Assembly (NCBI GenBank): GCA_963971285.1
Contig: OZ020249.1
Span: 2,356,001 to 2,420,000, forward strand
Length of the DNA: 64,000 nucleotides
Direction: 5' to 3'
From: Astropecten irregularis
Taxonomy: Eukaryota > Echinodermata > Asteroidea > Paxillosida > Astropectinidae
This document shows positions 1-10,180 of the stretch, one piece after another; position 1 is the first letter of the stretch, and each line of letters opens with the position of its first letter. The notes beneath the pieces were generated by a model. It did no database searches and was not told where the DNA came from. It was given only the letters and a program-made list of their open reading frames with translations. The translations under genes were made by a program, and so were the position numbers.

Positions 1-229
1 TTAGCCTTAATCAGGTGTTAATTAACGAATTAGGCCTAGGCCTATTTAAGTAGGCCTATTTTCCAAGCGGATTCTATAAAATAAAAAATGATCAACTCAC
101 CTGCTCACCGACGTGATACAACTTTTACAGCCCAAAGCTAGCTGCAGTGACAAGAATGACGCACCCAAATCCAACATTCAGAGCTTCTACACACTAAGCG
201 CAGCCTAGGCCCTACATTCATGTACGTAC

Positions 230-347
230 CAATACTGCAAGTGGGGCCAGTGAATCCCGCCGAACACGTACGTACACCGGTATGTATTTATCAGGTTGAT
301 ACAAACTGCGCCGTTTTGACAAGGGCTGCTGCTACACTCATTAATAT
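230..347 (-). pseudogene. calcium-binding EGF-like exon with 4-bp duplication
   Basis: On the minus strand an intron end (CCCCGCACAG at 357-348) is followed by a frame reading DINEC, then C..C and YRC. This is the start of a calcium-binding EGF domain, an extracellular disulfide-bonded module found in receptors and matrix proteins. The exon closes at 230 with a donor (G then GTACGT). Both boundaries are phase 1, as is usual for EGF modules encoded by one exon. The last third is out of frame: ACGT is duplicated at 266-273. Past that point the shifted frame resumes the expected ending GFTGPTC. Without the extra four bases the exon would be 114 bp, or 38 codons. So the module is either disabled or carries an assembly error. 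No flanking EGF exon is seen; neighbours may lie left of the window. Confidence 0.82.
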
Positions 348-1736
348 CTGTGCGGGGAAAAAATCCCAAACAAAAATGATATTTCTGTCTTAATAAAAAA
401 AGGGTTAACAACCAAATTTCCACGTAGGCCTATTGTGTATAACTTGTGATTGTTCTTTGGCTGTTGTTCGCTGACCATGATTATTAAATGTAATTTCCAA
501 TGGTGGTTTGTTTTATTGGACGAGAAATAGTTTTATGAAATCGGCCCCTGGTCTATGATTAGAGCGCGTACGTCGTCGTCCGCCCGGCCTGCCGAGTAAT
601 TTAAATTTACCGCCTGCGCGCGCTTTTCCCCGCCCCTAAGTGAAAGTGCCATGCCAATAACCGGATATTACCTTTCCTTAGTGAATTGGCTCGCTCGCGG
701 TTGGCATGGGCGTACCGTCCCAACCAAAGATTATATTTAGCGCTACCAGCCCTCAACTGTGCTTCTGGCGCCCCAACTATGTTCGGGGCATGCCCAACTG
801 TACACTCAAACCTCTGCATACATGTACATGCAGTGAATCAGTAAAATTCCCACAGAGTGACTATGAATTTGATAAGACGTGTAATAATATACAGAGAGCA
901 AACTTTGGGAAATTTAATTAGGCCTATATCTCTCATCTCATATGTTTCTGTTTGGCTTAACAAAATGTGGAGATTGAAGAGGAATTGTTTATATATTATC
1001 GTGATATCCCCATTGTATGCAAGCCAAATATAGTCAGTCGCCCAGAAAACAAGTTTTTAGCCAGCAATTTTCCATTCTCAAAATTGAATGGTAAGATGGG
1101 AAAATAATTTAAGACCCTCCCACACACGCACACCTGCATCGTTTGTCCCCGAACACAGTTGGCCGGGCCATTGGCCACAGTTGGGACGTAACAGTGGTCA
1201 ACTGTTGCAAATCATTTCGCCTTCGACATACGACATTAAATGTTCAAAGCAAAGGTACAGAGTGCACATTGGTTGTCATTTTCCATTATTCAGCAATATC
1301 TTTCAATGTTTATGAACATTGCATGTGTACCTCGTATTTATTGGTACCGAAAGTAGGAATTGGATGATAGAGGGCGTTTATAGTTTCGTCGTAATAAATA
1401 AAGTTGAACGGAGTAGAGGGGAGATAGCGTGCTTGCGGTACACGACTCGACTGCGGACTGAGCTGAGTGATAGTTGATGATAACGGTTTTTTCGGTATAC
1501 AGTGTGAATGATAATGTGTACATGTAGGCCTCTATATGTACTGTTCCATACTATTCGTGATGTATGAGTATGAACGACATCTTTACATCATCTTTGTGGA
1601 CAAGTTGTAAGTAAATAATGTTAATGATCTTTCGGTTGTGGAAAGACCCGTAGCCTAGGCTATAGCGTAACTGTTAACACTAACACTAACAACATGACTA
1701 AGCTAGGGCCCAGATAGGGGCCTACATCGCTGTTCT
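348..1736. other. non-genic tract
   Basis: No convincing coding sequence or repeat is visible. A CpG-rich patch lies at about 565-830 (GCGCGCGC, CGTACG), and the rest is AT-rich with short TAGGCCTA motifs. Short open frames on both strands have no recognisable motif. Confidence 0.5.
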
Positions 1737-1848
1737 GGGGTTAGTGTATTTTACGCCACTCGTATTATTTTCAGTAACAAATCTCATTTTGGAACTGTAA
1801 TACTAGAAGCTAAATGACAAAGGCCTACTGAAAATAATACTAGTGGCG

Positions 1849-2924
1849 TAGGGCTGTGCGTTCTACCCGGGTACTCGAAACCCGACCGAAACCATCGAGT
1901 ACCCGGCTCCATTTTCTCGATTCTATTACCCGTAAAAAAATAACAACCATGCCCTTTTTCATATAATACATCACTGACCTGCAAAATTTGTAGTTTTTTG
2001 CAATGTCAAAAGCAGATTATTTACCGCAAATCTGTACCGAAGCCGGCAGCGAGCCACAATTATCGACGCAGTCCGGCCGCGATCTACGGTACCCGACAAC
2101 GCGACGCACCCCGGCCGCGATGTAGGCCAACATGTACCGACCAAAAATCCTACCGCGTACGGCAGACCATCGGAACCGACCGAGCCTACACCGTGCACAC
2201 ACAGTACGTACGGTGTATACAGTATGTAGTCTTCCTGCCCACACGTGGTCGAGACTGGTGCACGTTGTTTTGACATCGTGGCTATTACGCGTTGCCGTGT
2301 GTGGGGCGGATACCAGTCATGGAACATTCGGGATTACCATGCTGACCATGTGCACAATACATCGTGATTACGTCTTAATAATGCGTTTGTCGCCCTAGTA
2401 ATTTTTCTCACGTTATTTCTTAAGATCTAGCACATGTACGTGAAAAGTGTGTTTCTTCTAATTGGCCAACTGGACAAAATTACCGACTGAAATTCAAGTA
2501 AGATTTAGCTGATCAGGAAAATGCGATTTACGGGGTGGTCAGAATATTTTACGGGGAACACGCAACGAAATAACAACCCTGACAATGCATACATCGTGTT
2601 TGATGTCGGTGTTCGATGTCGGAAAAAAAATCACGCTAACTTTTGCTTGGCCTGTCATGTCGGTAGAAATAGCGTAAACTAAAATTCGGCACCCCTAAAA
2701 AAAGCCGAAATCCGCTAAAGGTCGGGGTGTTTGGGGGAAGGTCTGGTAATTTTTTAGCACGCCTGGCTCGGAGCCCCGATACGGTACTCACCAACGGCCA
2801 TTACGCAACATACTTCCGGGTTCTTAATTTCTTATGTTTAATATTATATCGCGGGTACCCAGGTACCCGCCCGTTTGGGCAAAGGGTACTCGGGTCCAAA
2901 ATTACCCGTGAATGCACAGCCCTA
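1849..2924. mobile_element. hAT-like non-autonomous element with TAGGGCTGTGC ends
   Basis: The terminal inverted repeat is TAGGGCTGTGC.TTC at both ends. It is flanked by TAGTGGCG and GAGTGGCG, an 8-bp duplication with one mismatch, as expected for hAT transposition. Both flanks are M1 terminal sequence, so this element inserted into M1. The interior has subterminal CCCGGGTA motifs and an R1 repeat (about 2000-2545). No hAT transposase frame is recognisable. Confidence 0.72.
2000..2545 (-). repeat. R1 dispersed repeat, copy a
   Basis: It shares blocks with copies near 6590, 18140, 35650, 38395 and 40655. The shared blocks are TGTCAAAAGCAGATT..CCGCAAATCTGTACC at one end, and ACAAAATTACCGACTGAAATTCAAGTAAG followed by TGATCAGGAAAAT at the other (each broken here for brevity). 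No protein is apparent. It sits inside the hAT-like element at 1849-2924. Confidence 0.6.
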
Positions 2925-2973
2925 GAGTGGCGTAACCTACACCAACCCCGCTATTCTGAGTAGGCCTAGGCCT

Positions 2974-3049
2974 AGTTGCGATGATCGTAATCCTAGGTCT
3001 GACATGGGGACTCATGTCAGACTAGGCTAGGGTTACGATAATCGCAACT
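2974..3049. repeat. 76-bp near-perfect hairpin
   Basis: AGTTGCGATGATCGTAATCC at 2974 is mirrored by GGTTACGATAATCGCAACT ending at 3049, with a short loop near 3007-3012. Similar short words (TTCTGAGTAGGCC and TTTTGAGTAGCC) flank both sides. It may be a small foldback MITE. Confidence 0.65.
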
Positions 3050-3059
3050 ATATTTTGAG

Positions 3060-4080
3060 TAGCCTAGCGATGTAGGCCTAATTGTAGAATAGTCTGGTTC
3101 CCGGACTCAAGAAGCTCCCGACTAAATATCGGCTAAATACACTGGAGGGTCACGTGACCAAAAAAGTCACTTTTTGACTTTTTACGGATTTATCCGAAAT
3201 ATTACTTCGAAAAGTCTGACTTCGGATAGTTACGTGGACTGTCGGCTTTTTCTAACAGGTCACGGCAGGTCACGTACAGGACAAGACAAGTCGTGTATGT
3301 ATGTTTCACCCCAGACGTGCTATAGTTAGCCAAAATAGAGCAATTATTGTCCACAAACATACAGCACTCTTCCTATAGGCCTAATGCACTTTTTGGTAAA
3401 TTGTTGTATGTTTTTTTCCACTCTTTGAACTCTTATTTTGCCCATGGTAAAATTAGATATGTAGGCCTACTTATAAAAATGCAAAAATGAATGCTAAAAT
3501 TGAACCTCGCCAAACTCCAAAACTAGCTTCCGCGCCTGCGCAGACGTGACAGCTGTGTCATATTCTATTTTTAACCGTAGCCGATACCTAACCTAAGATT
3601 TTTAATAAGAGTCGTCAGGGAATCTTTGGGCAGGGAATCAGACTAATTGTACTAGGCCTATCTCAGTTAGACCCAGTAACTCCCTTTTTTAAATTTTTCG
3701 GGTTGACGGTCGGTCTAGCACGTAGCACCACACTAAATGTCCGACTTCTGATCGTGGCCATCTGGTTTTCCTTTGGAAAACATCGATTTTCATCACACGG
3801 AATTATCGTGAGTGCAAATAAACAAGCTGCATTTCATCCCTGACAATCGGAAAAGAGATAGAGCGATTTTCAAATAGCGCCCCTAGGGCGCTGAACTCCC
3901 CTTTTTTTATTTTGGGGTTGACGGTTGGTCTAGCGCCCAAGAGAATTATATAGGGTAAAATGTGTCGTACACAGAAAAAAATCTACTTCACGGCACTTTC
4001 GCCAAAATTTCCCCAACAAACATCAAAACCATCGCAAATCAGCTTGAAAATCGTTCCATCTCTTCTCCGATTTTGACTGT
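3060..4080. other. non-genic tract with a direct repeat pair
   Basis: No gene is seen. A roughly 42-bp sequence (AACTCCC, T-run, GGGTTGACGGT.GGTCTAGC) occurs at 3678-3719 and again at 3894-3934. Confidence 0.5.
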
Positions 4081-4380
4081 CTTTCTTTGAATCTGTCCTC
4101 TTGTCGTTTTGTCCTTTGTTTGATTTTGGTTTTTTTTTTTTGTAAATTTTTCCTTTTGTTGTTTTGTCATTTGTTTGATTTTGTCTTTTTGTAAATTTGT
4201 CCTTTTGTTGTTTTGTCATTTGTTGATTTTGTTTTCTTGTGAAGTTGTCTTCTTCTATAGTTTTGTCCTTTGGTTTACATTTTGTCTTTTTGAGAATTTG
4301 TTCTTTTGTTTATTTGTCCTTTCTTTGAATAAAATTGGTCTGTGGATGAATTTTTGGTCCTTCTGTACTTAAAAAAAAAA
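4080..4380. repeat. degenerate T-rich simple repeat
   Basis: The tract is built of TTTTGTC and TTTGTTGTTTTG units of variable spacing. The lysine/threonine-rich frame on the minus strand is a by-product of this composition. Confidence 0.75.
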
Positions 4381-4421
4381 TGTTGGCCCTTTTGGCCACC
4401 CATAAGAAAGCGATGTACCTC

Positions 4422-4635
4422 TCAAACGGTACACGTGATGAATGTGCATAGCTTGGAACTGGCTTCATCTAACTGTATTTGCCAGAATCCACTTGATGCA
4501 TCTAACTTGCTGAAGATCTTTGCTCCAGTAAAGTGTGCAGTGATTTCAGCTCGAGATGGGAGCTTGTAGTGTGCACATTTTATTGCCTTGTTGAGGTCTC
4601 CTTGATCAAGGCACACTCTTAACTTGCCATTTTTG
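4422..4635 (-). pseudogene. gypsy G1 reverse transcriptase fragment
   Basis: The frame reads NGKLRVCLDQGDLNKAIK and then GAKIFSKLDASSGFWQIQLD. These are the N-terminal palm motifs of Ty3/gypsy RT, with the first catalytic Asp in the KLDAS motif. It stops just past the expected TPFGRY position. Upstream residues (EPTDWMSSL) continue at about 5250-5192 on the far side of the insertion. The YxDD motif is absent. Confidence 0.85.
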
Positions 4636-5190
4636 GCGAGCTGCGAAGCAAAGCGAAGCCTATGTAGTAGTGCTGTTCGTCCCGTCCGTCCGTTCGGCCG
4701 TCCGCGTGAAATGAAAAGTTTTTTAGTATGTGCTTAAACCCCACTTTTTTTATTTTTTTGATGGGTGTCCAAAATAATGTTGTTATTATTGTAAATTATG
4801 GAAAATGTTGAAGTTTTTTCTATTGTTTCAAAATGTTGAAGTTTTTTTTTTTTTTTTTTTTTTTGGATGGGTCCATAATAATGTTGTTATTATTGTAAAT
4901 GAAAAATGTTGAAGTTTTTTCTATTGCTTCAAAATGTTGAAGTTTTTTCTATTGTTTCAAAATTTAGATTTTTTTTGGGGGGGGGGATGGGTGAGTTGTC
5001 CAAAATAATGTTGTTATTATTGTAAATGAAAAATGTTTTTTCTGTTGTGTCAAAATGTTGAAGTTTTGTCTATTGTTTCAAAATGTTAAATTTTTATTTG
5101 GATGGGTGTGTGTGTGATGGATGGGTGTTTGCTATCATGTTTGTAACTGCACGTAAGGTTGCAGTGAGCCATGATAGCTTCGCTGTTCTA
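4636..5190. mobile_element. insertion in G1 RT containing a minisatellite
   Basis: This segment interrupts a conserved RT stretch. Its edges carry GCGAGCTGCGAAGC (left) and ATAGCTTCGCTGTTCTAG (right). It contains a (CCGT)n-like patch at 4680-4703. The interior is an irregular tandem array of AAAATGTTGAAGTTTTTTC and AATAATGTTGTTATTATTG units. The class is unclear; a CTAG-T right edge would fit a Helitron, but I see no convincing terminal hairpin. Confidence 0.5.
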
Positions 5191-5417
5191 GTTCTTGTCA
5201 ATGTTGCAAAGTGATGACATCCAATCTGTTGGTTCATCAATCTTTGTGATGACTTCTAGACACTCCATGTGGTCTAATTCCTCTTTCAGTTTAATATCTT
5301 GCAACGGGAAAGGGACCTTTCTACATGCATGTTGGTCTGGTGTGACATTCTCGTTTATTGATATTTGTCGCAGTTCTGGTAGGCAGCCAAGCCCGTCGAA
5401 TACATCGGCATATTCTT

Positions 5418-5762
5418 CTACATCTTAAGAAATCCTCTTTTTGTCAGCATGTGAAGGATTCTATTTACTATGCTCAGCTTTTCGCAAGATTTCAAACCAA
5501 GTAGTGGCTGATGATCTCTCGGTGTGACGAGGAATGCTATGTGATAGTTCTGGTCTTTGTGTTGCACCTTTACCATGCACCGGCCTGTGATGGGTATGTC
5601 TGCCCCGGAGTACCCAGTAGCTTTAACTTTAGCAGGGTGTACTTGTGGTCGAGGCTTCATCCTTTTGATCAGCCTTTCTGGGAGTAGATTAGCTTGGGCC
5701 CCCGTATCTACATGTAACTTGTACGTGATTTTTACTCCATTCGTATCAAGTGGACTTTTCAT
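5418..5762 (-). pseudogene. gypsy G1 aspartic protease region
   Basis: The 114-residue frame contains VDTGAQANLLP near residue 18, the retroviral-type DTG active-site loop, and PLLGLKSCEKL near residue 87, the C-terminal flap region of retropepsins. The protease would process Gag-Pol. It is open, but out of frame with the gag piece upstream and ends before RT. Confidence 0.85.
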
Positions 5763-5774
5763 TCATCATTTGTT

Positions 5775-6240
5775 TCAACGCTGTCTACTGCATCCACAAA
5801 GAATTCCTCTGTGTCCTCTGGGAATTAATTCACGTTGTGAAGTTGTGAACACGCTTGTTTCTATTGGTGTTCCCCTTCGTTGCAGAGCTTGAAGTTTTGC
5901 AGTTTTTAGCAAAATTGTTAGCCTTCCCACATTTCGAGCACGCCTTTCCATGGGCAGAGCATGCGCCATAAGCGTGTGTGTGCTCACACCTCCCACATGA
6001 CTTCTTGGCATGTTGTGGCTTTCCTGGTTTTCCCATTTTCTCTTTGGTTTTCACAGCATCTATCAATTGGCTTTCCTGTAGCTGCAAGCTCTTTAGCTTG
6101 GCCGTTTCAGCTGCATCTACAGAGTTGCATAACCTTGTCTAGGTTGAGGTCATCTTCCCTCAGGAGCCATTCCCTTAGACGGTCATCAGGAATCCCACAA
6201 ATGTTTGCATTTTGTTGTCTTTCTCTGACAAGCCCTACGC
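5775..6240 (-). pseudogene. gypsy G1 gag C-terminus and zinc knuckle
   Basis: The minus strand shows the gag stretch LREDDLNLDK at about 6160-6130. Then come LQLQESQL and a cysteine/histidine cluster (CGRCEHTHAYGACSAHGKAC, CSKCGK...NC), a nucleocapsid-type knuckle used to bind retrotransposon RNA. Single stops and frame changes separate the pieces. Confidence 0.8.
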
Positions 6241-6422
6241 TATATTGTAGAGCGTATATCTCGGCAGCCAGGGCTGTATACTCCCCAGGGAGTTGAGATT
6301 GTTTCAGGAATGTAATAATTGTAGCCCAATGACCAGGGATAATAGTAATACGCGCATAGAGACGTCATACGTTGATTGTGATATGCGCTATATAAAAACG
6401 GTTTATTATTATTATTATTATT
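6240..6422 (+). mobile_element. SINE inserted in G1 gag
   Basis: The segment ends with CGCTATATAAAAACGGTTTA followed by (TTA)n at 6402-6422, a tail typical of SINEs mobilised by CR1/L2-type LINEs. Gag coding resumes directly beyond the tail (NLAENWKRF). The left border is approximate. A clear RNA polymerase III B box is not seen, so it may be 5'-truncated. Confidence 0.6.
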
Positions 6423-6500
6423 GAACCTCTTCCAGTTCTCTGCCAGGTTACCATTCATTTCCAATTGTGGGGGCTTCTGTAGTCTTTGATCTCTGTCAGG
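6423..6500 (-). pseudogene. gypsy G1 gag N-terminal fragment
   Basis: The frame reads LQKPPQLEMNGNLAENWKRF, the conserved opening of many gypsy Gag capsid regions. The centre of Gag between this piece and 6240 is missing. Confidence 0.75.
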
Positions 6501-6584
6501 TACTTACCCCTTATGTAAGGCTAATAAAAAAGATTAACCGAAACCAACACCAAAAAAATATGGACTCACCGTAGCTCACATTTG

Positions 6585-6995
6585 ATTCATGCTAAAAAAA
6601 CATAACAGTCGTTTATTTTGTCCATTCCCAAAGTTGAAACACACTATTCATATATTTGATCTAAAAAACATTGTAAAAAGCCTTCCGATCGCGATCGAGA
6701 TCCCTATTCTGACCATGTTCTGACTGTCCTTCTACCTCTATGTTGAAGATTTTCAAAAGTAGGCTTACCGTCATGAAGCGTTAGTTGCATTTTCTAAATC
6801 TTTATTTCATAAACTAATTCTTACTTGAATTTCAGTCGGTTATTTTGTCCATATGGCCAGGTAGAAACACACTTTTACGAACTTAATCTGAAAATATATC
6901 GTGCAAAAACCATCCGAAAGCGACGATCACTTTGAAGAAGACGTTAACAGTCTGCACGCTGTCTGAAAATGTCCGTAACTATAGTACCCAAGCCC
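6585..6995 (+). repeat. R1 dispersed repeat, tandem partial copies b
   Basis: Two successive partial copies carry GTTTATTTTGTCCAT..AAGTTGAAACACAC (about 6610-6650) and CAGTCGGTTATTTTGTCCAT..GGTAGAAACACAC (about 6834-6875). Each is followed by TTGATCTAAA or TTAATCTGAA, then CCTTCCGATCGCGA or CATCCGAAAGCGA. Related to the copies at 18140 and 40655. Confidence 0.6.
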
Positions 6996-7501
6996 GCCGT
7001 ATAGTGTTATACTAATAGCCACGATAATTAACGTGCACTTAGCGAAATACAGAAAACCTACATATTAGAAAAGAAATACAATTGTACACTTTACTTTCGG
7101 TGGATTCTCTCCACACCTTTCTGCTTTACCAGGTTTATACATTAAGTCATTTAGATCAAGTCTATGTACATAAATAAATATACATACAGTACCACACAAA
7201 GGGTGTAGGCCTACTACACATAATACAAAATAAACCAAAAAGAATGACAATGTTAACCCTTTCAGCCCCACATTGTTTATTACCATGCGTCCTGTGGTGC
7301 CCACATTGTTTGTGCACAGTACACTGCCCTGTCCCACGTTTTTTTTGCACACACACAAAAAATGCAGCTCAGAATAAATGTTATTTTCAAACTCGATTTT
7401 CAGTATGAAGGAATTATCATGGGAAAAAACTTTATGCACAAACCTTGAAGCCACTGAAATGATCTTTCCAACCATGTAAAAATTATTATGTACTTGTTTT
7501 A

Positions 7502-7969
7502 TTATTTGCACAATATCACAAATTGCGTGTCTGAGCACCGCGAAGTCCACCGCGGCCACCACCACGGCCACCGCCACGACACCGCGGGCTCCAGTCGCAC
7601 TCGGCCCGGTGCCGCGGTGTTGGCTTGGCCCGCTCCCTGTACGGTGTTGTGGTACTTGAACCAGCTGAGTTCGTAGCGTAAAAAATCATCATAAGAATCA
7701 CTGCTGATATCACTGGGATCTTCTGAACTAGTTGATTCCATGTCTGAATCACTATCAGGAAAAAGCTCAGCAAGAATTACGACCTCACGATCAGTCATGA
7801 TGCTCAAGAGGCGAGCAAATTCCAGCATGAAAACTTTGTTGGCGTTGTAACTTTGTAGGTCAATTTTCTCGAAAATTCGTAATGGCGTCCCTATGTGTAT
7901 TGTGTACCATTGGAAAGACGCGTCATTGAGCTTTCTACCTGTATAAAACTCAACACCAGAGGGCGTCAA
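7502..7969 (-). pseudogene. truncated piggyBac transposase N-terminus (probable)
   Basis: The 155-residue frame starts just inside the right terminus, where a minus-strand transposase should begin. It contains an acidic serine-rich stretch (FPDSDSDMESTSSEDPSD, about residues 68-88), resembling the disordered acidic N-terminus of piggyBac transposases. An overlapping frame has a GGGRGGGRGG run at about 7600-7545. The DDD catalytic core and the C-terminal zinc finger are absent. The assignment rests mainly on position inside TTAA ends and composition. Confidence 0.5.
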
Positions 7970-8011
7970 GCGAAGCTTCTAGAGCTAACTAAACTTGCGC
8001 AAGTCCCTCGT

Positions 8012-8127
8012 CGACTAAAGTCGCCATTGGGGCTCAAGCGGTGTACAACGTATGGGCGACAAAAGTCGCCATTGGGGCTCAAGCGCAGTGCAACGCATGG
8101 GCGACTTTAGTCGCCGTTGGGGCTGAA
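8012..8127. repeat. 45-bp subterminal tandem repeat
   Basis: AGTCGCC[A/G]TTGGGGCT repeats at 8019, 8064 and 8109, spaced 45 bp, next to the right piggyBac terminus. Subterminal repeats are common transposase-binding sites; that role is inferred. Confidence 0.75.
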
Positions 8128-8176
8128 AGGGTTAAGAAAGATTTGAGGCTTTGCATGGTGACAATTGGTATCCCAA

Positions 8177-8368
8177 TTGTGGATCGGTTTGCGCAAACAC
8201 CATGTAATAATCGTTCGTACTTTCGCACTTCTATATCGTTCGCACTTCTCGCAATTAGGTGTCAATTAGGTCTCAATTAGGAGACCTAATTGCGAGAAGT
8301 GCAAACGATATAGAAGTGCGAAACATATGAACGATTATTACATGGTGTTTCCGCAAACCGATCCACAA
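8177..8368. repeat. 192-bp imperfect palindrome
   Basis: TTGTGGATCGGTTTGCG at 8177 is mirrored by CGCAAACCGATCCACAA (one base different) ending at 8368. The arms are about 85 bp and include AACACCATGTAATAATCGTTC and its complement. The centre is three AATTAGG-type repeats. Probably a foldback MITE. Confidence 0.75.
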
Positions 8369-8697
8369 TGACAATGTTATTTCTCACCTATGGTGTGACC
8401 ACCGACCCACATATCTCCTAGAAACTTTTCCCATTATTTATACAAAACTCAATTGTAAACAATATCATACCAGCCAGTGCCGTGGGTCCCAGGGACTTCT
8501 CTCGGACCTGCTCTCTGCCAACTTCTCCCAATTTCAGCCTCAGTTGGTGGACAAGCAGCTCGGTTCTCCCAGCCTCATGTCTGCAAGCAGTCCCGTGACC
8601 CTTTTACTAGGTTCAAGGCACTTATAAATTTACACAGCGCCCTTCGTCGATTTGTAATGATTATGTTTTTTCCACAAAATTCCAAATAATTAAAATA

Positions 8698-10180
8698 CAG
8701 TCGAACCTCATTAATACGAGCTCTCTTAAGACGAGATCCCTGTTAAGACGAGCATATCACGCCGGTCCCGACCGAGTTGTGCACGTTTCTATGGGGAAAT
8801 ATTTGCTTAATACGAGCACTGATAATACGAAAAACCTTTCAATACGAGCGTTTTCGGCTGACCCAGTTGCGTGAAAGTCATTGTAAACAACCTATTTAAT
8901 ACGAGGATTTTTTAGTCTGGCTTCTTTTGGAATCGATTTTTGGATTTATTTGTTCAGATTAAGAAAACAAATCCCACCACCACCACCACCAAGTCTCCGC
9001 TGTTTCATGTTACCGAAAGCTAAATTCACCGCAGCGCTAATGCCCACTAATCAACTCCTGCGGTTTTACCAACGGCTTGCCCAGTGACAAGTGTAAAATA
9101 ATAAAAAACAGACAATGTACGGCTTCTCGTAGTTTTATTTTAATTGTGCGTGATCCACATGGGTTTTTTTGGCTGTCATGAAAGTCAAAACACGACCAAG
9201 GAAAACGGCGAGGTCTTCCATTTTGTCGATTCGTTTTCGTAACGAGAAAAACTTCTTAATTTGTTTTCTCTCAAAAATGAAACCAAAGTCCACGCCAATT
9301 GCCAGACAATTTTACCTTGCTGATGACGTGTAAAGGGGATTTTGGTCACGACAAATTCTTCAAAGTGTAGCCAACATATATCCGAACAAAATAATATTCC
9401 ATGGACGGACCGATACGATCCCACTACGGCCCGACCGATCGGCCGACCGCTGCACGTTCAGGTTACAGCTACACGTGGTTCCATTACCATACACGTGATC
9501 GGATATGTGGCTAAACTGCTGCAGCATGGGTTTCGTTCATGCAATGCTTCCGCTGATTGGTCACTGTTACGAAGTGCCGAAATAGCGCAAATTTTGTGAT
9601 TGGCTACATTGAGGGTAGGGGAAAAAAAGACAGATGTTGGGCTGCAAAAAAAACCTGACATCATAAAAAAATAATCCGTGTAAAAAAAAACCCACCAAAA
9701 AAGACCCTCTCGTGGCCATCAAAACATCGCTGGTTCCCTGCGGTGCACATTGCTTCATACTGCACACATTGTTTGGCAACCAACTTGTCTGAACATGCGG
9801 TGTTTACGTTCGTCGTTGCGTTGTCATCCACTCGCAATTTTCAAGTCGCTCTCTTGTACTGCCGTCATGGTTTTTATTTACATGTACTTGTTTTTTATTA
9901 TTCTTACATATTGTAATGAAATCCGTTTTACATCCGTGACAATTCAACAAAATGAAATTTACCAAGCAAATTTATTAAGTACAAATTACTTCTAAAATGT
10001 AAACACGAACTTGACACGTAATTATGTGTTACCAAAGGGATAGTGCATGCTGTATGTGCCGTGTACCGCACACACGTGCATTTCGGTTGACTTAATATGG
10101 ATCCCGCATAATATGAGGCCCCGCTTAATACGAGCATTTTCGGTAGGTCCCAGCGACCTCGTATTAACGAGGTTCGACTG
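8698..10180. mobile_element. pogo/Tigger-type TIR element
   Basis: CAGTCGAACCTCATTAATACGAG at the left (first 20 bases diagnostic) is matched by the complement of CTCGTATTAACGAGGTTCGACTG at the right. TA dinucleotides lie immediately outside (8696-8697 and 10181-10182). CAGTCGAACCTC termini with TA duplication are typical of pogo-family Tc1/mariner elements. Subterminal regions repeat AATACGAG and AAGACGAG. No CENP-B-like or DDE frame is recognisable in 1483 bp, so it is non-autonomous or decayed. Confidence 0.75.

Larger units (their letters stand above)
1737..2949. mobile_element. MITE family M1, copy 1, interrupted
   Basis: The ends are inverted: GGGGTTAGTGTA at the left and TACACCAACCCC at the right, continuing into a GCCAC..TATTATTTTCAGTA palindrome. 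Flanking 8-mers GCTGTTCT (1729-1736) and GCTATTCT (2950-2957) differ at one base and look like an 8-bp target duplication. A second copy with the same ends lies at 15498-15915. Only about 140 bp belong to M1; the remainder is a hAT-like insertion at 1849-2924. There is no coding capacity, so it is non-autonomous. Confidence 0.75.
4390..6500 (-). mobile_element. degraded Ty3/gypsy retrotransposon G1 (gag-PR-RT remnant)
   Basis: On the minus strand, from high to low coordinates, lie a gag N-terminal piece (about 6500-6423), a SINE insertion, gag C-terminus with zinc knuckle (6240-5775), aspartic protease (5762-5418) and the start of reverse transcriptase (about 5300-5192 and 4636-4422). RT is split by a tandem-repeat-rich insertion. 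The rest of RT, RNase H, integrase and both LTRs are missing. Frames are broken between domains, so it is a dead relic. Confidence 0.85.
7253..8135 (-). mobile_element. piggyBac-like element with TTAA ends
   Basis: TTAA at 7253-7256 and 8132-8135 flank inverted ends reading CCCTTTCAGCCCCA inward from each side. TTAA duplication plus CCC-type termini is the hallmark of piggyBac. At 883 bp it is far shorter than an autonomous element. It keeps only the 5' part of a minus-strand frame (7502-7969), so it is an internally deleted copy. Confidence 0.85.

Noticed and set aside
1971-2327. 118-codon minus-strand frame
   Set aside because: It lies inside a non-autonomous hAT-like element with overlapping open frames on both strands and no motif.
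3983-4219. Lys/Thr-rich minus-strand frame
   Set aside because: It is the translation of a degenerate T-rich simple repeat.
8012-8127. CRISPR-like array (regular 45-bp spacing)
   Set aside because: Only about 2.4 units, the spacers are also repeated, and it lies in a piggyBac subterminal region of a eukaryotic genome.
8477-8689. 70-codon plus-strand frame between the palindrome and the pogo-type element
   Set aside because: No splice signals or domain; it remains unassigned.
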